DNA of 64,000 bases, taken from the NCBI GenBank assembly GCA_963779645.1, contig CAVZYX010000005.1, positions 1,364,001 through 1,428,000 of the forward strand. Reading direction: 5' to 3'. Source of the DNA: CALMBW01 sp963779645 (GTDB lineage Bacteria > Actinomycetota > CADDZG01 > WHSQ01). The notes beneath the pieces are model-generated. The model searched no databases, was not told the DNA's origin, and saw nothing but the letters and a program-made list of their open reading frames with translations. Positions 8,193-16,520 of this stretch are shown piece after piece (positions within the stretch are counted from its first letter, which is position 1; each line of letters begins with the position of its first letter). The position numbers and the translations under genes were made by a program.

Positions 8193-9383
8193 ATGGCGAG
8201 ATCGAAGATCGGTGTTCTATTCGGCGGTCGCTCTGTGGAGCACGACGTGTCCGTCGTTACCGCGCATCAAGCCATGGCGGCGCTCGAGCCGAACCATGAT
8301 GTCGTTCCGATCTACGTGACCAGAGAGGGACTATGGCTCACGTCTCCGGCCCTCAACGATCTGGACGTTTATCGCAAGAAAACCTGGGACTCCATCGGGA
8401 GCCCGTGCCACTTTCCACCGGGACAACGATCTCTCGTGGTGAGGGGGAGCCCCGGCGGAGGACTACTCAAGAAGGGCAGCGCCGATACGACGGAAACCCT
8501 GGATGCCGTTGTGATCGCGTTGCACGGAACTTTCGGCGAAGACGGCACCGTCCAGGGACTCCTCGAGATGGCCGACGTCGCATACACGGGTCCAGGCGTG
8601 GTCGGGTCCGCCGTCGGTATGGACAAACCACTGATGAAAGCCGCGTTCAAAGCAGCGGGACTCCCTGTTCTAGACCACGTGTTGGTGCGTTCCGCGGAAG
8701 TGGAACATGATTTCGAAACCACGATCACTCGGATCGAGGAAGGCGTCGGCTACCCGGCCTTCGCCAAGCCTGCACGTTTGGGCTCTAGCGTGGGGATCGG
8801 GAAGGCCAAAGATCGCGAGTCGTTGCAGCAAGCTCTTGAGGTCGCGCGCTCCTACGACTCACGCGTGATGGTCGAACCTTCCGCCGAGGGCTGCATCGAG
8901 ATCAATTGTTCTGTCCTGGGTGGTCACGGCTTCGAACCGAAGGCTTCGGTCTGTGAGCAACCAGTGCCGTGGGAAGAGTTCTTGTCGTTCTCCGACAAGT
9001 ACATGCGCGGAGGCAAGGGCAGCAAGGGCGATGTGGGGATGGACACACAGCAACGCCGGATCCCCGCCCCCATCTCAGACGAACTCACGAAGCAGATCCA
9101 GGATTACGCTGTCGAGGCATTCAAAGCGATCGATGGGGCCGGAGTGGCCCGGATCGACTTCTTCGTGAAAGAGGACACCTTAGAGATATGGATCAATGAG
9201 ATCAACACGATCCCCGGCTCCTTCGCCTTCTATCTCTGGGAACACTCGGGCATCAATTTCGAAGGTTTGATGCAATCGCTGATCGATATCGCGGCTGCAG
9301 GGCATGCTGCTACCCAAGCGCTGATGTTCACGTTCGAATCGGGGATGCTCGATCGAGCCTTAGGAGGATCCAAGAGTGGCTGA
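8193..9383 (+). CDS. ddl: D-alanine--D-alanine ligase
   Basis: A 396-residue ATP-grasp ligase with family motifs in order: GVLFGGRSVEHDVSV at the N-terminus, ALHGTFGEDGTVQG, YTGPGVVGSAVGMDK, GSSVGIGKA in the ATP site, and EINTIPGSFAFYLWE at the metal and substrate site. It condenses two D-alanines for peptidoglycan precursors. I cannot tell D-Ala-D-Ala from D-Ala-D-Lac or D-Ser specificity without structural alignment. Its last 8 bases overlap the following sigma factor gene, an unusual join of a wall enzyme to a stress sigma operon. It follows the MurF-like gene after an 83-bp gap holding repeat copy A. Confidence 0.9.
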   Translation: MARSKIGVLFGGRSVEHDVSVVTAHQAMAALEPNHDVVPIYVTREGLWLTSPALNDLDVYRKKTWDSIGSPCHFPPGQRSLVVRGSPGGGLLKKGSADTTETLDAVVIALHGTFGEDGTVQGLLEMADVAYTGPGVVGSAVGMDKPLMKAAFKAAGLPVLDHVLVRSAEVEHDFETTITRIEEGVGYPAFAKPARLGSSVGIGKAKDRESLQQALEVARSYDSRVMVEPSAEGCIEINCSVLGGHGFEPKASVCEQPVPWEEFLSFSDKYMRGGKGSKGDVGMDTQQRRIPAPISDELTKQIQDYAVEAFKAIDGAGVARIDFFVKEDTLEIWINEINTIPGSFAFYLWEHSGINFEGLMQSLIDIAAAGHAATQALMFTFESGMLDRALGGSKSG

Positions 9384-9990
9384 CCCGGCCGTCGACCTGA
9401 CGGCAGACGACAAGAAGAGATTCCAGGAAGAGGCGCTTCCTCTTCTGGACTCCCTCTACGCGGGCGCTCTGCGGATGACTCGCAACCCTGCCGACGCGGA
9501 GGATCTGGTCCAGGAAACGATGATGCGGGCCTACCGGGCATTCAACCGGTTCGAGCCGGGGACGAACCTCAAGGCCTGGCTTTTCCGCATCCTTACCAAC
9601 GCCTACATCAACACCTATCGCAAGAAGCAGCGGGAGCCCTTGAAGGTCTCCCAGGACGAGATAGCGGAGTTTGACCTCTACCGAGAGCTGAAGAACCACG
9701 ACCCCGAATGGACCTCTACACCGGAGACCATCGTGCTCGACAATCTGGTCGACTCGGACATCCTTGAGGCGATCGATGACCTTCCCGAGCAGTTCCGCCT
9801 AGCCGTGGTGCTATCCGACGTGGAAGGCTTCTCCTACGCCGAGATGGCCGAGATCATGGAAGTCCCCATGGGGACCGTGATGTCCCGTCTCCACCGGGGA
9901 AGAAAAGCTCTACAGAAGAGGTTGTGGGAGATAGCACGAGACCGGGGGATCGTTAGAGGACCCCGTCCAGAACAAGCAAACAAGAGTTAG
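9376..9990 (+). CDS. sigR: ECF RNA polymerase sigma factor, SigR/SigH type
   Basis: A 204-residue group 4 sigma factor. Region 2 (LVQETMMRAYRAFNRFEPGTNLKAWLF split by the helix core) and region 4 (FRLAVVLSDVEGFSYAEMAEIM, GTVMSRLHRGRK) are clear. The long region 2-4 linker and the following small zinc anti-sigma match the SigR/SigH thiol-oxidation system of actinobacteria. Translation starts at GTG 9376, inside the end of ddl, with an AGGAGG-like site just upstream. The symbol is given by resemblance. The proposed response to oxidative stress follows from family knowledge and the RsrA-like neighbour. Confidence 0.85.
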   Translation: MADPAVDLTADDKKRFQEEALPLLDSLYAGALRMTRNPADAEDLVQETMMRAYRAFNRFEPGTNLKAWLFRILTNAYINTYRKKQREPLKVSQDEIAEFDLYRELKNHDPEWTSTPETIVLDNLVDSDILEAIDDLPEQFRLAVVLSDVEGFSYAEMAEIMEVPMGTVMSRLHRGRKALQKRLWEIARDRGIVRGPRPEQANKS

Positions 9991-10003
9991 GGAGAAGTTA
10001 GCG

Positions 10004-10039
10004 ATGGCTGGTCGGGGACCGGGGGACTTGGCGCCGTGA
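10004..10039 (+). other. Possible 11-codon leader peptide between sigR and rsrA
   Basis: An ATG 7 bases after a GGGAGAAG ribosome-binding-like site opens an 11-codon frame (MAGRGPGDLAP). Its TGA overlaps the GTG start of the anti-sigma gene (GTGA). This arrangement would couple anti-sigma translation to the leader. It may equally be chance, because the anti-sigma GTG has its own purine-rich stretch upstream. Confidence 0.35.
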
Positions 10040-10269
10040 AAGAAGAATGTAAGCAGACCCTCGAGAGGGCCTATCTCATCCTCGACGGTGAATCGATAAC
10101 CGTCGAAGAGAAACTTGAGATCCAGGTTCATCTTGAGGCATGCGAGCCGTGTTGGGAGAGATACGGCCTCGAAGTCGAAGTGAAACGAGTGATCGCTCGA
10201 CTCCGCGGCTGTACCACTTGTCCGGACGAACTCAAGGAACGCATCACCAGCCTCATCGACGAAGCCTGA
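10036..10269 (+). CDS. rsrA: Zinc-binding anti-sigma factor, RsrA type
   Basis: A 77-residue protein with the ZAS signature HLEACEPC (His-x3-Cys-x2-Cys) plus a second cysteine pair CTTC and an early C5. This is the set of thiols used by RsrA-type redox anti-sigma factors to bind zinc and release SigR on disulfide formation. It is soluble, with no membrane segment. It lies 45 bp after the sigma gene and certainly belongs with it. The GTG start at 10036 is chosen because the protein then has the usual short N-terminus; no upstream ATG in frame exists. Confidence 0.85.
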   Translation: MKEECKQTLERAYLILDGESITVEEKLEIQVHLEACEPCWERYGLEVEVKRVIARLRGCTTCPDELKERITSLIDEA

Positions 10270-10292
10270 CGCTTACGCGATAGATTCCGCGG

Positions 10293-11072
10293 ATGGCCGA
10301 ACAGGTGGTTCTCCGCGAACGTAGTGACCAACGCGTCACCATCACTATCAATCGTCCCGATCGACGCAACGCGATCTCACCCGAGGTCGTCACCGGGATC
10401 TCTGAAGCTCTTACGTGGGCCGAGGCAGAAGAAGGCGTCCAAGTCGTAGTACTCACCGGTAGCGGCGACAAGGCTTTCTGCGCGGGCGGCGACCTTGGGG
10501 GCATGACGGGAGACGGGGGCGTTCAGCAACACCTGTCGAGGGCCGAGATCGGCGAGCTGTTCGAGCAGATGCGCGCTTCCAAGCTGCCGATCATCGCTCG
10601 CGTCAACGGTCACGCGCTTGCTGGTGGGTTCGGCCTGATGCTTGCGTGCGATCTGGTCGTCGCTGCTGAATCTGCCGAGATCGGAACCCCCGAGATAAAT
10701 CTGGGACTGTGGCCGTTCATGATCACCGCGGTCATCCAAAGGGACCTTCCTCGCAAGGTTGCCCTCGAACTGATGCTTACTGGAAAGCGCGCGCCCGCGG
10801 CGGCCGGAGAACGTTGGGGTTTCATCAACAAGGTTGTTCCCGCGGCTCAGCTCGACACCGCCGTGGACGAACTGGTTGAAGCCATCGTCGGCCACAGTCC
10901 GCTGATCAACATGTTGGGTAAGCGGTCGTTCTATCGAGCCGAGGATGGCGACTTCTCGGCGGCCCTCGATTACCTCTCTGGGATGTTGACCGTCGCTCTA
11001 GGCTCTGAGGACACGATCGAGGGTGTCACCGCGTTCCTCCAGAAGCGCGCGCCGGATTGGAAAGGTCGCTGA
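10293..11072 (+). CDS. Enoyl-CoA hydratase/isomerase family protein
   Basis: A 259-residue crotonase-fold protein. ITINRPDRRNAIS at the N-terminus, the first oxyanion-hole loop KAFCAGGDLGGM, the second NGHALAGGFGLMLACD, and the catalytic region EIGTPEINLGLWP are all present, with a glutamate where hydratases need it. The substrate is unknown. It starts 23 bp after the anti-sigma gene on the same strand, so it could be read through from the sigR operon. It is one of two crotonase paralogues in the window, the other at 15342-16115. Confidence 0.88.
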   Translation: MAEQVVLRERSDQRVTITINRPDRRNAISPEVVTGISEALTWAEAEEGVQVVVLTGSGDKAFCAGGDLGGMTGDGGVQQHLSRAEIGELFEQMRASKLPIIARVNGHALAGGFGLMLACDLVVAAESAEIGTPEINLGLWPFMITAVIQRDLPRKVALELMLTGKRAPAAAGERWGFINKVVPAAQLDTAVDELVEAIVGHSPLINMLGKRSFYRAEDGDFSAALDYLSGMLTVALGSEDTIEGVTAFLQKRAPDWKGR

Positions 11073-11240
11073 CCTGGTGTCCCCGAGTCGCTGGTTCGCC
11101 AGCACGGAGAGCGTCACTGCGCGCCGGGGGCAAGGCGCGAGGAGTCGGGCGTACCGGGGAGTACAGGCGCGACGAGTAACGCAGCCATCGGCGATGCAGG
11201 GGCGCTCGAATGCGTCGTTATCGGCGGCTCGGGGCACCTA

Positions 11241-11834
11241 ATGGACGAACCGGTAGTCCGAGATAATCCCTTCCCATTCAGGGCTGCGTGGATCCTGCCC
11301 GCGCTCCTCGGTGTCGGCCTTGGGATCAACGCCAGCTTGGCGGATCGCATCTTTCCGATGTGGGTCGGCAACATGGGCGCTCTGTGGGCTGTTGCCGGCA
11401 TGCTGTCGGCGGCCCTGTGGGGAGACCCAGCGGTTCGGGCTCGCATGCAACGAGCCTGCGTGTGTCTCGGAACGGCCACCGTCGTCTACTACTTCTGGCG
11501 GATCGCCATCGAGGACTCACTCACGTTCGGAGCCTTGTGGCGTCGTGCTCCGTTCTGGTTCTTGCTGGCGATGATCACCGGACTCGGCGTTGGGCTCTTC
11601 TCCGTAACGCTGCGAAGTGGTCTCGCTGCTGTCGCCGGAGCTTTCATCGGTGAGGCCGCCGCCGTTGCCGTTTCCAGCGGCCGCTGGGAGCAAGTCATCG
11701 TCGAGGCGATCATCGGCATCGGCCTCCTAGCAGCCCTCAACACCGGCGAGCGCGACGCACGCAACATCACGATCGCAGCGATAGCAGCGATCGGCTTCGG
11801 CCTAGCCTCCTTCGGCTACCGCGCCCTGATCTAA
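11241..11834 (+). CDS. Hypothetical polytopic membrane protein
   Basis: A 197-residue protein with about six hydrophobic segments (including AAWILPALLGVGLGI, GALWAVAGMLSAALW, FWFLLAMITGLGVGLF and NITIAAIAAIGFGLASFGY) and short charged loops. It resembles small uncharacterised actinobacterial membrane proteins of about 200 residues (possibly the DUF6518 group, which I cannot confirm). No transport or enzyme motif is seen. The 168 bp upstream shows no recognisable feature. Confidence 0.65.
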   Translation: MDEPVVRDNPFPFRAAWILPALLGVGLGINASLADRIFPMWVGNMGALWAVAGMLSAALWGDPAVRARMQRACVCLGTATVVYYFWRIAIEDSLTFGALWRRAPFWFLLAMITGLGVGLFSVTLRSGLAAVAGAFIGEAAAVAVSSGRWEQVIVEAIIGIGLLAALNTGERDARNITIAAIAAIGFGLASFGYRALI

Positions 11835-11847
11835 CCAACCCCCGTTG

Positions 11848-11888
11848 TGTGGCACACCACGGCCGGGGACTAGCCGCCGTGTGCCACA
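11848..11888. terminator. Inverted repeat / hairpin after the membrane-protein gene
   Basis: TGTGGCACAC at 11848-11857 is perfectly inverted at 11879-11888 (GTGTGCCACA), extended inward by CGG/CCG with a small bulge. It lies 14 bp after the stop of the membrane-protein gene and about 85 bp before the carboxyltransferase gene. There is no T-run, so it is either a non-canonical terminator or a palindromic operator. Confidence 0.5.
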
Positions 11889-11973
11889 GAACGCAAGGGG
11901 TAGCCTTTTGGGAGCGAGGCCCTGGTAGACATCGGCGATTCGCCGGCGAGGGGCCCCAAGTCAGGAGGTCGCT

Positions 11974-13578
11974 GTGGCAGAGGAAACGCAAGCCGCGCCC
12001 GTCACTTACACCTACGACGGCCCCACGATGGAAGAAGCCGTCACCGCCCTCAATGCCAAGAAAGATGAGTACCGAGGCATGGGCGGAACCGAACGGATCC
12101 AACGGCAGCACGATTCCGGGAAGCTGACCGTCCGAGAGCGACTCGGGCGGTTGTTCGACGAAGGAACGTTCACCGAGTTCGGCCTTCTAGCTCACCATCA
12201 ATCGCAATCGCCTCAGATGCAGGGCAAGTTCACTCCGGCCGACGGAGTCGTGACGGGGATCGGGAAGATCGACGGGCGTCGCGTCGCAGTGATCGCCTAC
12301 GACTTCACTGTGATGGCCGGGTCGATGGGGATGGTGACCGAGCTCAAGTCCACCCGGATGCGCGAACTTGCGCTACGTGAACGCATCCCGATCGTGTGGC
12401 TCGTCGACTCGGCGGGAGCACGGATCCAGGAGGCGACGGGCTCGATGTTCGCGCGCACCGGCGATCTCTTCCGAGAGCAAGTCATCATGTCCGGGGTCAT
12501 CCCTCAGGTTGCGGCGATGGTCGGCCCGGGGGCCGCGGGAACGGCTTACATCCCCGGCCTCGCCGATTTCGTGCCCATGGTCAAAGGCACTTCCAATATG
12601 GCGCTCGCCGGGCCGCACCTCGTCAAGGCCGCGGTGGGGGAGGAGACGACGGCCGAAGACATGGGCGGTTCGCAGGTTCACAACAAACTTTCAGGCGTGG
12701 CCGACCTCGAAGTCACCGACGACGAAGCCTGTCTCGACGCGGTGAGGGACTACCTCAGCTACTTTCCGTCGAGCAACCTCGAGAAGCCGCCGAAGCGTGA
12801 GACGTCCGATCCGATCGATCGTCGATCGGAGGCGCTCTACGACATCGTTCCGGCCAACCCACGCCAGGCTTACGACGTCCACAAAGTGATCACCGAGATC
12901 GTTGATGACGGTGAGTTCTTCCCGATGAAGCCGCTATGGGCGCGCAACGTCGTGACGGGTTTCGCCCGGTTGGGCAGCCGGCCCGTCGGGATCGTGGCGA
13001 ATCAACCGAAGTTCCTCGGAGGGGCGCTGGACGTCAACGGTGCTGACAAAGCCGCGCGTTTCGTGTGGCTTTGCGATGCGTTCCACATCCCACTTGTGTT
13101 CCTCATGGACTGTCCGGGATTCATCGTTGGTTCCGCCGTCGAGAAGCAAGGCATCATCCGACACGGAGCCAAGATGCTGTTCGCGGTGGCCGAAGCGACC
13201 GTGCCGAAACTAACCGTCGTGATGAGGAAGGGATACGGCGCCGGTTACTACGTGATGAACGGGCGCGCCTACGAGCCCGACATGATCGTGGGCTGGCCGA
13301 CAGCCGAGATCTCGGTGATGGGACCCGAAGGCGCCGTCAACATCATCTTCCGCAAACAGATCGAAGCCATGCCCGAGGATCAGCAGGCCGAGGCGCGCAA
13401 CAACATGGTGAGCATGATCCGGGAACAGATCTCACCCGAGATCGCCGCCGGATGGTCCTTCATCGACGACCTGATCGACCCGGCCGATACCCGTTCGGTC
13501 CTATGTCGGGCGATGGAGAATGCCGAGACCAAAACGGTAGAGCGGCCGTGGCGCAAACACGGGGTGCTACCCGTCTGA
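11974..13578 (+). CDS. Acyl-CoA carboxylase carboxyltransferase (beta) subunit
   Basis: A 534-residue carboxyltransferase of the propionyl/acetyl-CoA carboxylase beta family. Visible landmarks are RERLGRLFDEGTF, VAVIAYDFTVMAGSMG, LVDSAGARIQE, the oxyanion-type GPGAAGTAY, PVGIVANQP, MDCPGFIVG and GYGAGYYVMNG. It moves carboxyl groups from carboxybiotin to an acyl-CoA. A 71-residue biotin carrier lies 1.5 kb downstream at 15127, but no biotin carboxylase is in the window. The GTG start at 11974 follows an AGGAGG site. Substrate (acetyl, propionyl or other) is not resolved. Confidence 0.9.
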   Translation: MAEETQAAPVTYTYDGPTMEEAVTALNAKKDEYRGMGGTERIQRQHDSGKLTVRERLGRLFDEGTFTEFGLLAHHQSQSPQMQGKFTPADGVVTGIGKIDGRRVAVIAYDFTVMAGSMGMVTELKSTRMRELALRERIPIVWLVDSAGARIQEATGSMFARTGDLFREQVIMSGVIPQVAAMVGPGAAGTAYIPGLADFVPMVKGTSNMALAGPHLVKAAVGEETTAEDMGGSQVHNKLSGVADLEVTDDEACLDAVRDYLSYFPSSNLEKPPKRETSDPIDRRSEALYDIVPANPRQAYDVHKVITEIVDDGEFFPMKPLWARNVVTGFARLGSRPVGIVANQPKFLGGALDVNGADKAARFVWLCDAFHIPLVFLMDCPGFIVGSAVEKQGIIRHGAKMLFAVAEATVPKLTVVMRKGYGAGYYVMNGRAYEPDMIVGWPTAEISVMGPEGAVNIIFRKQIEAMPEDQQAEARNNMVSMIREQISPEIAAGWSFIDDLIDPADTRSVLCRAMENAETKTVERPWRKHGVLPV

Positions 13579-13581
13579 TCG

Positions 13582-14205
13582 TTACGGGTGGGTGCCGAAG
13601 AGACGATCTCCGAAATCGCCTAACCCCGGCATGATGTACGCGTGATCGTTGAGCTCCCTGTCGATCGACGCGGTGAAGATCGGTACGTCGGGATGCGCTT
13701 CCTCTAGAACTGAGACACCTTCGGGAGCCGAAACCACGGAGACCATGCGAACGCGTTGCGCCCCTGCATCCTTCACCGAGGTTAGAGCTGCTTTCGCCGA
13801 GCCTCCTGTCGCGAGCATCGGGTCCAGAACGAAGGTGACGGCATCCGACATCTCCGGAAGCTTGGCGTAGTAGGCCGATGGCTGGAAAGTGGCGTCGTCG
13901 CGCTCGAGCCCGAGGTAACCGACCCGCACTTCAGGGAATAGATCAACGACAGAGTCGAGCATTCCCAGCCCGGCCCTCAAGATCGGCACGATCACGATGG
14001 GGCCGGCAAGAACCTCTCCGGTCGTTTCCTCGAGTGGGGTCTTGATCGTCTTCTTCCTGGTGGGGAGGTCTTTCGTCGCCTCGAGCATCAGGACGGTCGT
14101 CAGTCTCTCGGTCAGGTTCCGGAAGAGAGCAGGGGGAGTGGACTCATCGCGTAACGCGAGTAACAGATGTCCGGCGAGCGGGTGGTCTACGACTGTGACG
14201 CCCAT
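13582..14205 (-). CDS. upp: Uracil phosphoribosyltransferase
   Basis: A 207-residue type I phosphoribosyltransferase with IVPILRAGLGMLDSVV, the PRPP loop VLDPMLATGGSA and the uracil-specific C-terminus YIMPGLGDFGDRLFG. It salvages uracil to UMP. The ATG at 14205 is chosen because it begins MGVTVVDHPLAGHLL, the normal family start; a longer upstream extension would overlap the divergent BKACE gene. It is on the opposite strand from the surrounding acyl-CoA genes and ends 3 bp from the carboxyltransferase stop (convergent). It looks like an independent insert in that metabolic group. Confidence 0.94.
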   Translation of the reverse strand: MGVTVVDHPLAGHLLLALRDESTPPALFRNLTERLTTVLMLEATKDLPTRKKTIKTPLEETTGEVLAGPIVIVPILRAGLGMLDSVVDLFPEVRVGYLGLERDDATFQPSAYYAKLPEMSDAVTFVLDPMLATGGSAKAALTSVKDAGAQRVRMVSVVSAPEGVSVLEEAHPDVPIFTASIDRELNDHAYIMPGLGDFGDRLFGTHP

Positions 14206-14229
14206 GCGAGGCAGGATAGCCTTCCCGCC

Positions 14230-15117
14230 ATGGATGCGTGTGTGATCACCTGTGCGATCAGTGGCGTTGCGGCTAACCGAGAACAATGTCCGGCGATCCC
14301 GTATACGCCGGAGGATTACGCCGCCGAGGCGCAGAGAGCTCGGGAGGCCGGCGCATCCGTCGTGCACATCCATGCGCGCTATCCGGACGGACGGCCGAGC
14401 TTTCGCATCGAGGAGTACAAGGCGATCACGGACGCGATCCTCGAGGTGGCGCCAGATCTGATCATCAACTACTCAACTGGGGCGGTTGGTGTCTCGAACG
14501 ACGATCGCATCCATCAGATCGTTGCACTTAAGCCGGAACTTGCTGCTCTGAACATGGGCTCGATGAACTACGCCAAGTATTCGAAGACGCGCAAGCAGAT
14601 GATCTTCGAGTTCGTTTTTCAGAACCCGTTCTCCGACATCACGTTCTTCCTCGAGAAGATGAATTCGGTCGGAGTCAAACCCGAGTGCGAGTGCTTCGAC
14701 ACCGGGCACGTGGCCAGCGTCGCTCCCTTCGTAGACATGGGTCTCATGAAGCCGCCGGTCCAGTTCTCGTTGATCCTTGGGGTGCTCGGTGGGGCTCCAC
14801 CGAACCCGACCACGCTCTCTCACATGGCGAGCCTCCTTCCCGAAGAGAGTTCTTGGGAAGTGATCGGGATCTCTCGGAAACAATGGGATCTGGTTTCGGC
14901 TGCTGCGTCGCTTGGTGGAAACGTGCGCGTTGGATTGGAGGACAACTTCTACCTACCCGACGGCGAGATGGCGAAATCGAACGGAGACCTGATCGAGGCC
15001 GCTGCCCGTCTCGTGGAACAGAGCGGACGGACGGTTGCGACACCTCAGGAAGCCAGGGTTGCACTGTCTCTTCCTGACCCGCCGGACCGCAGCGCACTCG
15101 AAGCGTGGACGAGCTAA
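14230..15117 (+). CDS. BKACE family (DUF849) beta-keto acid cleavage enzyme
   Basis: A 295-residue TIM-barrel protein of the beta-keto acid cleavage family. The zinc ligand pair HIHAR lies near residues 46-50, followed by IINYSTGAVG, PECECFDTGHV and NVRVGLEDNFYLP, all typical of the family. Members condense a beta-keto acid with acetyl-CoA to give acetoacetate and a new CoA ester; the original example acts in lysine fermentation. The ATG at 14230 starts the conserved MDACVITCAISG. It is followed 9 bp later by the biotin carrier gene and then an enoyl-CoA hydratase, suggesting one operon for CoA-ester metabolism. The actual substrate is unknown. Confidence 0.88.
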   Translation: MDACVITCAISGVAANREQCPAIPYTPEDYAAEAQRAREAGASVVHIHARYPDGRPSFRIEEYKAITDAILEVAPDLIINYSTGAVGVSNDDRIHQIVALKPELAALNMGSMNYAKYSKTRKQMIFEFVFQNPFSDITFFLEKMNSVGVKPECECFDTGHVASVAPFVDMGLMKPPVQFSLILGVLGGAPPNPTTLSHMASLLPEESSWEVIGISRKQWDLVSAAASLGGNVRVGLEDNFYLPDGEMAKSNGDLIEAAARLVEQSGRTVATPQEARVALSLPDPPDRSALEAWTS

Positions 15118-15126
15118 GGAGATCAG

Positions 15127-15342
15127 ATGTCTGAGGAAGTGCTCGCCGAGATGGTGGCGAACGTCTGGAAGGTTCTCGTGAAAGAGGGCGACACGGTCGA
15201 GGAAGGCGACACTCTCGTGATCCTCGAGTCGATGAAGATGGAGATCCCTGTCGAAGCCACAGCTTCCGGCACCGTGAAGGACGTGAACGTCACAGAGGGT
15301 GGAGTTGTTCAGGAGGGCGATGTCATCGCTGTGATCGAGTAG
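15127..15342 (+). CDS. Biotin carboxyl carrier protein (biotin/lipoyl attachment domain)
   Basis: A stand-alone 71-residue biotinyl domain. Two half-barrels flank the ESMKM motif (a variant of EAMKM), whose central lysine is the biotin attachment site. The small size matches the free-standing carriers used by actinobacterial acyl-CoA carboxylases. It would shuttle CO2 to the carboxyltransferase encoded at 11974. Its TAG shares a base with the GTG of the next gene (TAGTG), so the two are translationally coupled. A lipoyl role is less likely because lipoyl domains normally have a DK(A/V) motif. Confidence 0.9.
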   Translation: MSEEVLAEMVANVWKVLVKEGDTVEEGDTLVILESMKMEIPVEATASGTVKDVNVTEGGVVQEGDVIAVIE

Positions 15343-16115
15343 TGCTGGTTACACTCAGCCACGACGGACCGGTTAGCAGACTCAGGCTCGATCGCCCCGA
15401 CGCACGCAACGCGCTCTCGATCGACCTTTGCAATGAGATCGTTGCGTCGCTGACGATCATCGATGAGCGACTCGAAACTCGTGTCGTCGTTCTCGAGGGG
15501 GCCGGGAAGGTTTTCTGTTCCGGAGCCGACTTCGCAGCTGTGTCGGGGCCGTCCGCGCTGGACTTCCTTCCGGTGTTCGAAGGCATGTTGGAAACGGTGG
15601 CGCGTTTCAGACTCCCGGTCATCGCCCGCATCCATGGGGCAGCCCTTGGAGGCGGGCTCCAACTAGCGTCGGTGTGCGACTTCCGCATTGCAACCGAGGA
15701 TTCACAGATCGGGATCCCGTCATCTCGGCTAGGGATCGTCATCAACTACGAGAACGTCCAACGGTTGGTTCTGCTGTGCGGTTCGGCGACGGCGAAGTTG
15801 GTGCTGATGACGGGCAAGACGTTCTCAGGGGCAGAAGCGAAGGATGCTGGTCTCGTGACCGACGTGACGCCTGTCGGCGAACTCGACGGAGTTGTCGATG
15901 AACTTGCCATGCGGATCGCGGCCCTCGCTCCGCTATCGGTCCAAGGGGCGAAGCGTGCCATCAACGCCGTCACCGATCAGTTCTTGGGAGAAGACGAGCC
16001 CGACGCTGTGCAGAAGATGCAGGATCTCGTAGCGCAGGCGTATCGCTCGAAAGACCTGGGGGAGGGACTCACCGCACTCGCAGAGAAGCGGGAGCCACGC
16101 TTCGAAGGTTCCTAG
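15342..16115 (+). CDS. Enoyl-CoA hydratase/isomerase family protein
   Basis: A 257-residue crotonase with RLRLDRPDARNALS, the oxyanion loop KVFCSGADFAAV and HGAALGGGLQLASVCDF. The region that carries the catalytic glutamate in hydratases reads IGIPSSRLGIV, so that acidic residue seems to be missing. An isomerase, thioesterase-like or decarboxylase-like reaction is therefore possible. Translation begins at GTG 15342, coupled to the biotin carrier. It ends the BKACE, carrier and crotonase set. Confidence 0.85.
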   Translation: MLVTLSHDGPVSRLRLDRPDARNALSIDLCNEIVASLTIIDERLETRVVVLEGAGKVFCSGADFAAVSGPSALDFLPVFEGMLETVARFRLPVIARIHGAALGGGLQLASVCDFRIATEDSQIGIPSSRLGIVINYENVQRLVLLCGSATAKLVLMTGKTFSGAEAKDAGLVTDVTPVGELDGVVDELAMRIAALAPLSVQGAKRAINAVTDQFLGEDEPDAVQKMQDLVAQAYRSKDLGEGLTALAEKREPRFEGS

Positions 16116-16168
16116 GGCTCCGTCCTGGGTAGATATCTAGTAGCTATCCAGACCAAGGAGGAGCATCC

Positions 16169-16516
16169 ATGCCACACGGTGAGTGGACGGACAAGCAGGA
16201 ACGCAAGTACGACCACATCAAGGACTCCCAGCGCAAAAGTGGGAAGCCGATGAGGAAGGCGAAGCAGATCGCCGCCGCGACGGTTAACAAGGAGCGCGCC
16301 CGTAAGGGACAGTCCAAGACGGCCAGCCGTTCCTCCATCAAAGACATCTCGTCGAGCCGGCGAGGAGGTCTCCGCTCAGGGACAAATAGGCCCAAGGGCC
16401 GGACGAAGGAACAGCTCTACAACGAAGCCAAGCGAAGAGGTATCAGTGGCCGTTCGAAGATGACGAAAGCCCAGCTCCAAAGCGCCCTTGCAGGGAAGGC
16501 ATCGAAGAAGAATTAG
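16169..16516 (+). CDS. Small basic protein with Rho-N-like C-terminus
   Basis: A 115-residue, very basic protein. The N-terminal part (GEWTDKQERKYDHIKDS, then AAATVNKERARKGQ) matches a widespread small family often labelled plasmid stabilisation protein on weak grounds. The C-terminal 35 residues (RTKEQLYNEAKRRGISG, then MTKAQLQSAL) resemble the Rho N-terminal/SAP helix-extended-helix fold that binds nucleic acid. An AGGAGG site precedes the ATG. A nucleic-acid-binding role is likely; nothing suggests a toxin partner or plasmid. Confidence 0.7.
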   Translation: MPHGEWTDKQERKYDHIKDSQRKSGKPMRKAKQIAAATVNKERARKGQSKTASRSSIKDISSSRRGGLRSGTNRPKGRTKEQLYNEAKRRGISGRSKMTKAQLQSALAGKASKKN

Positions 16517-16520
16517 GCGT

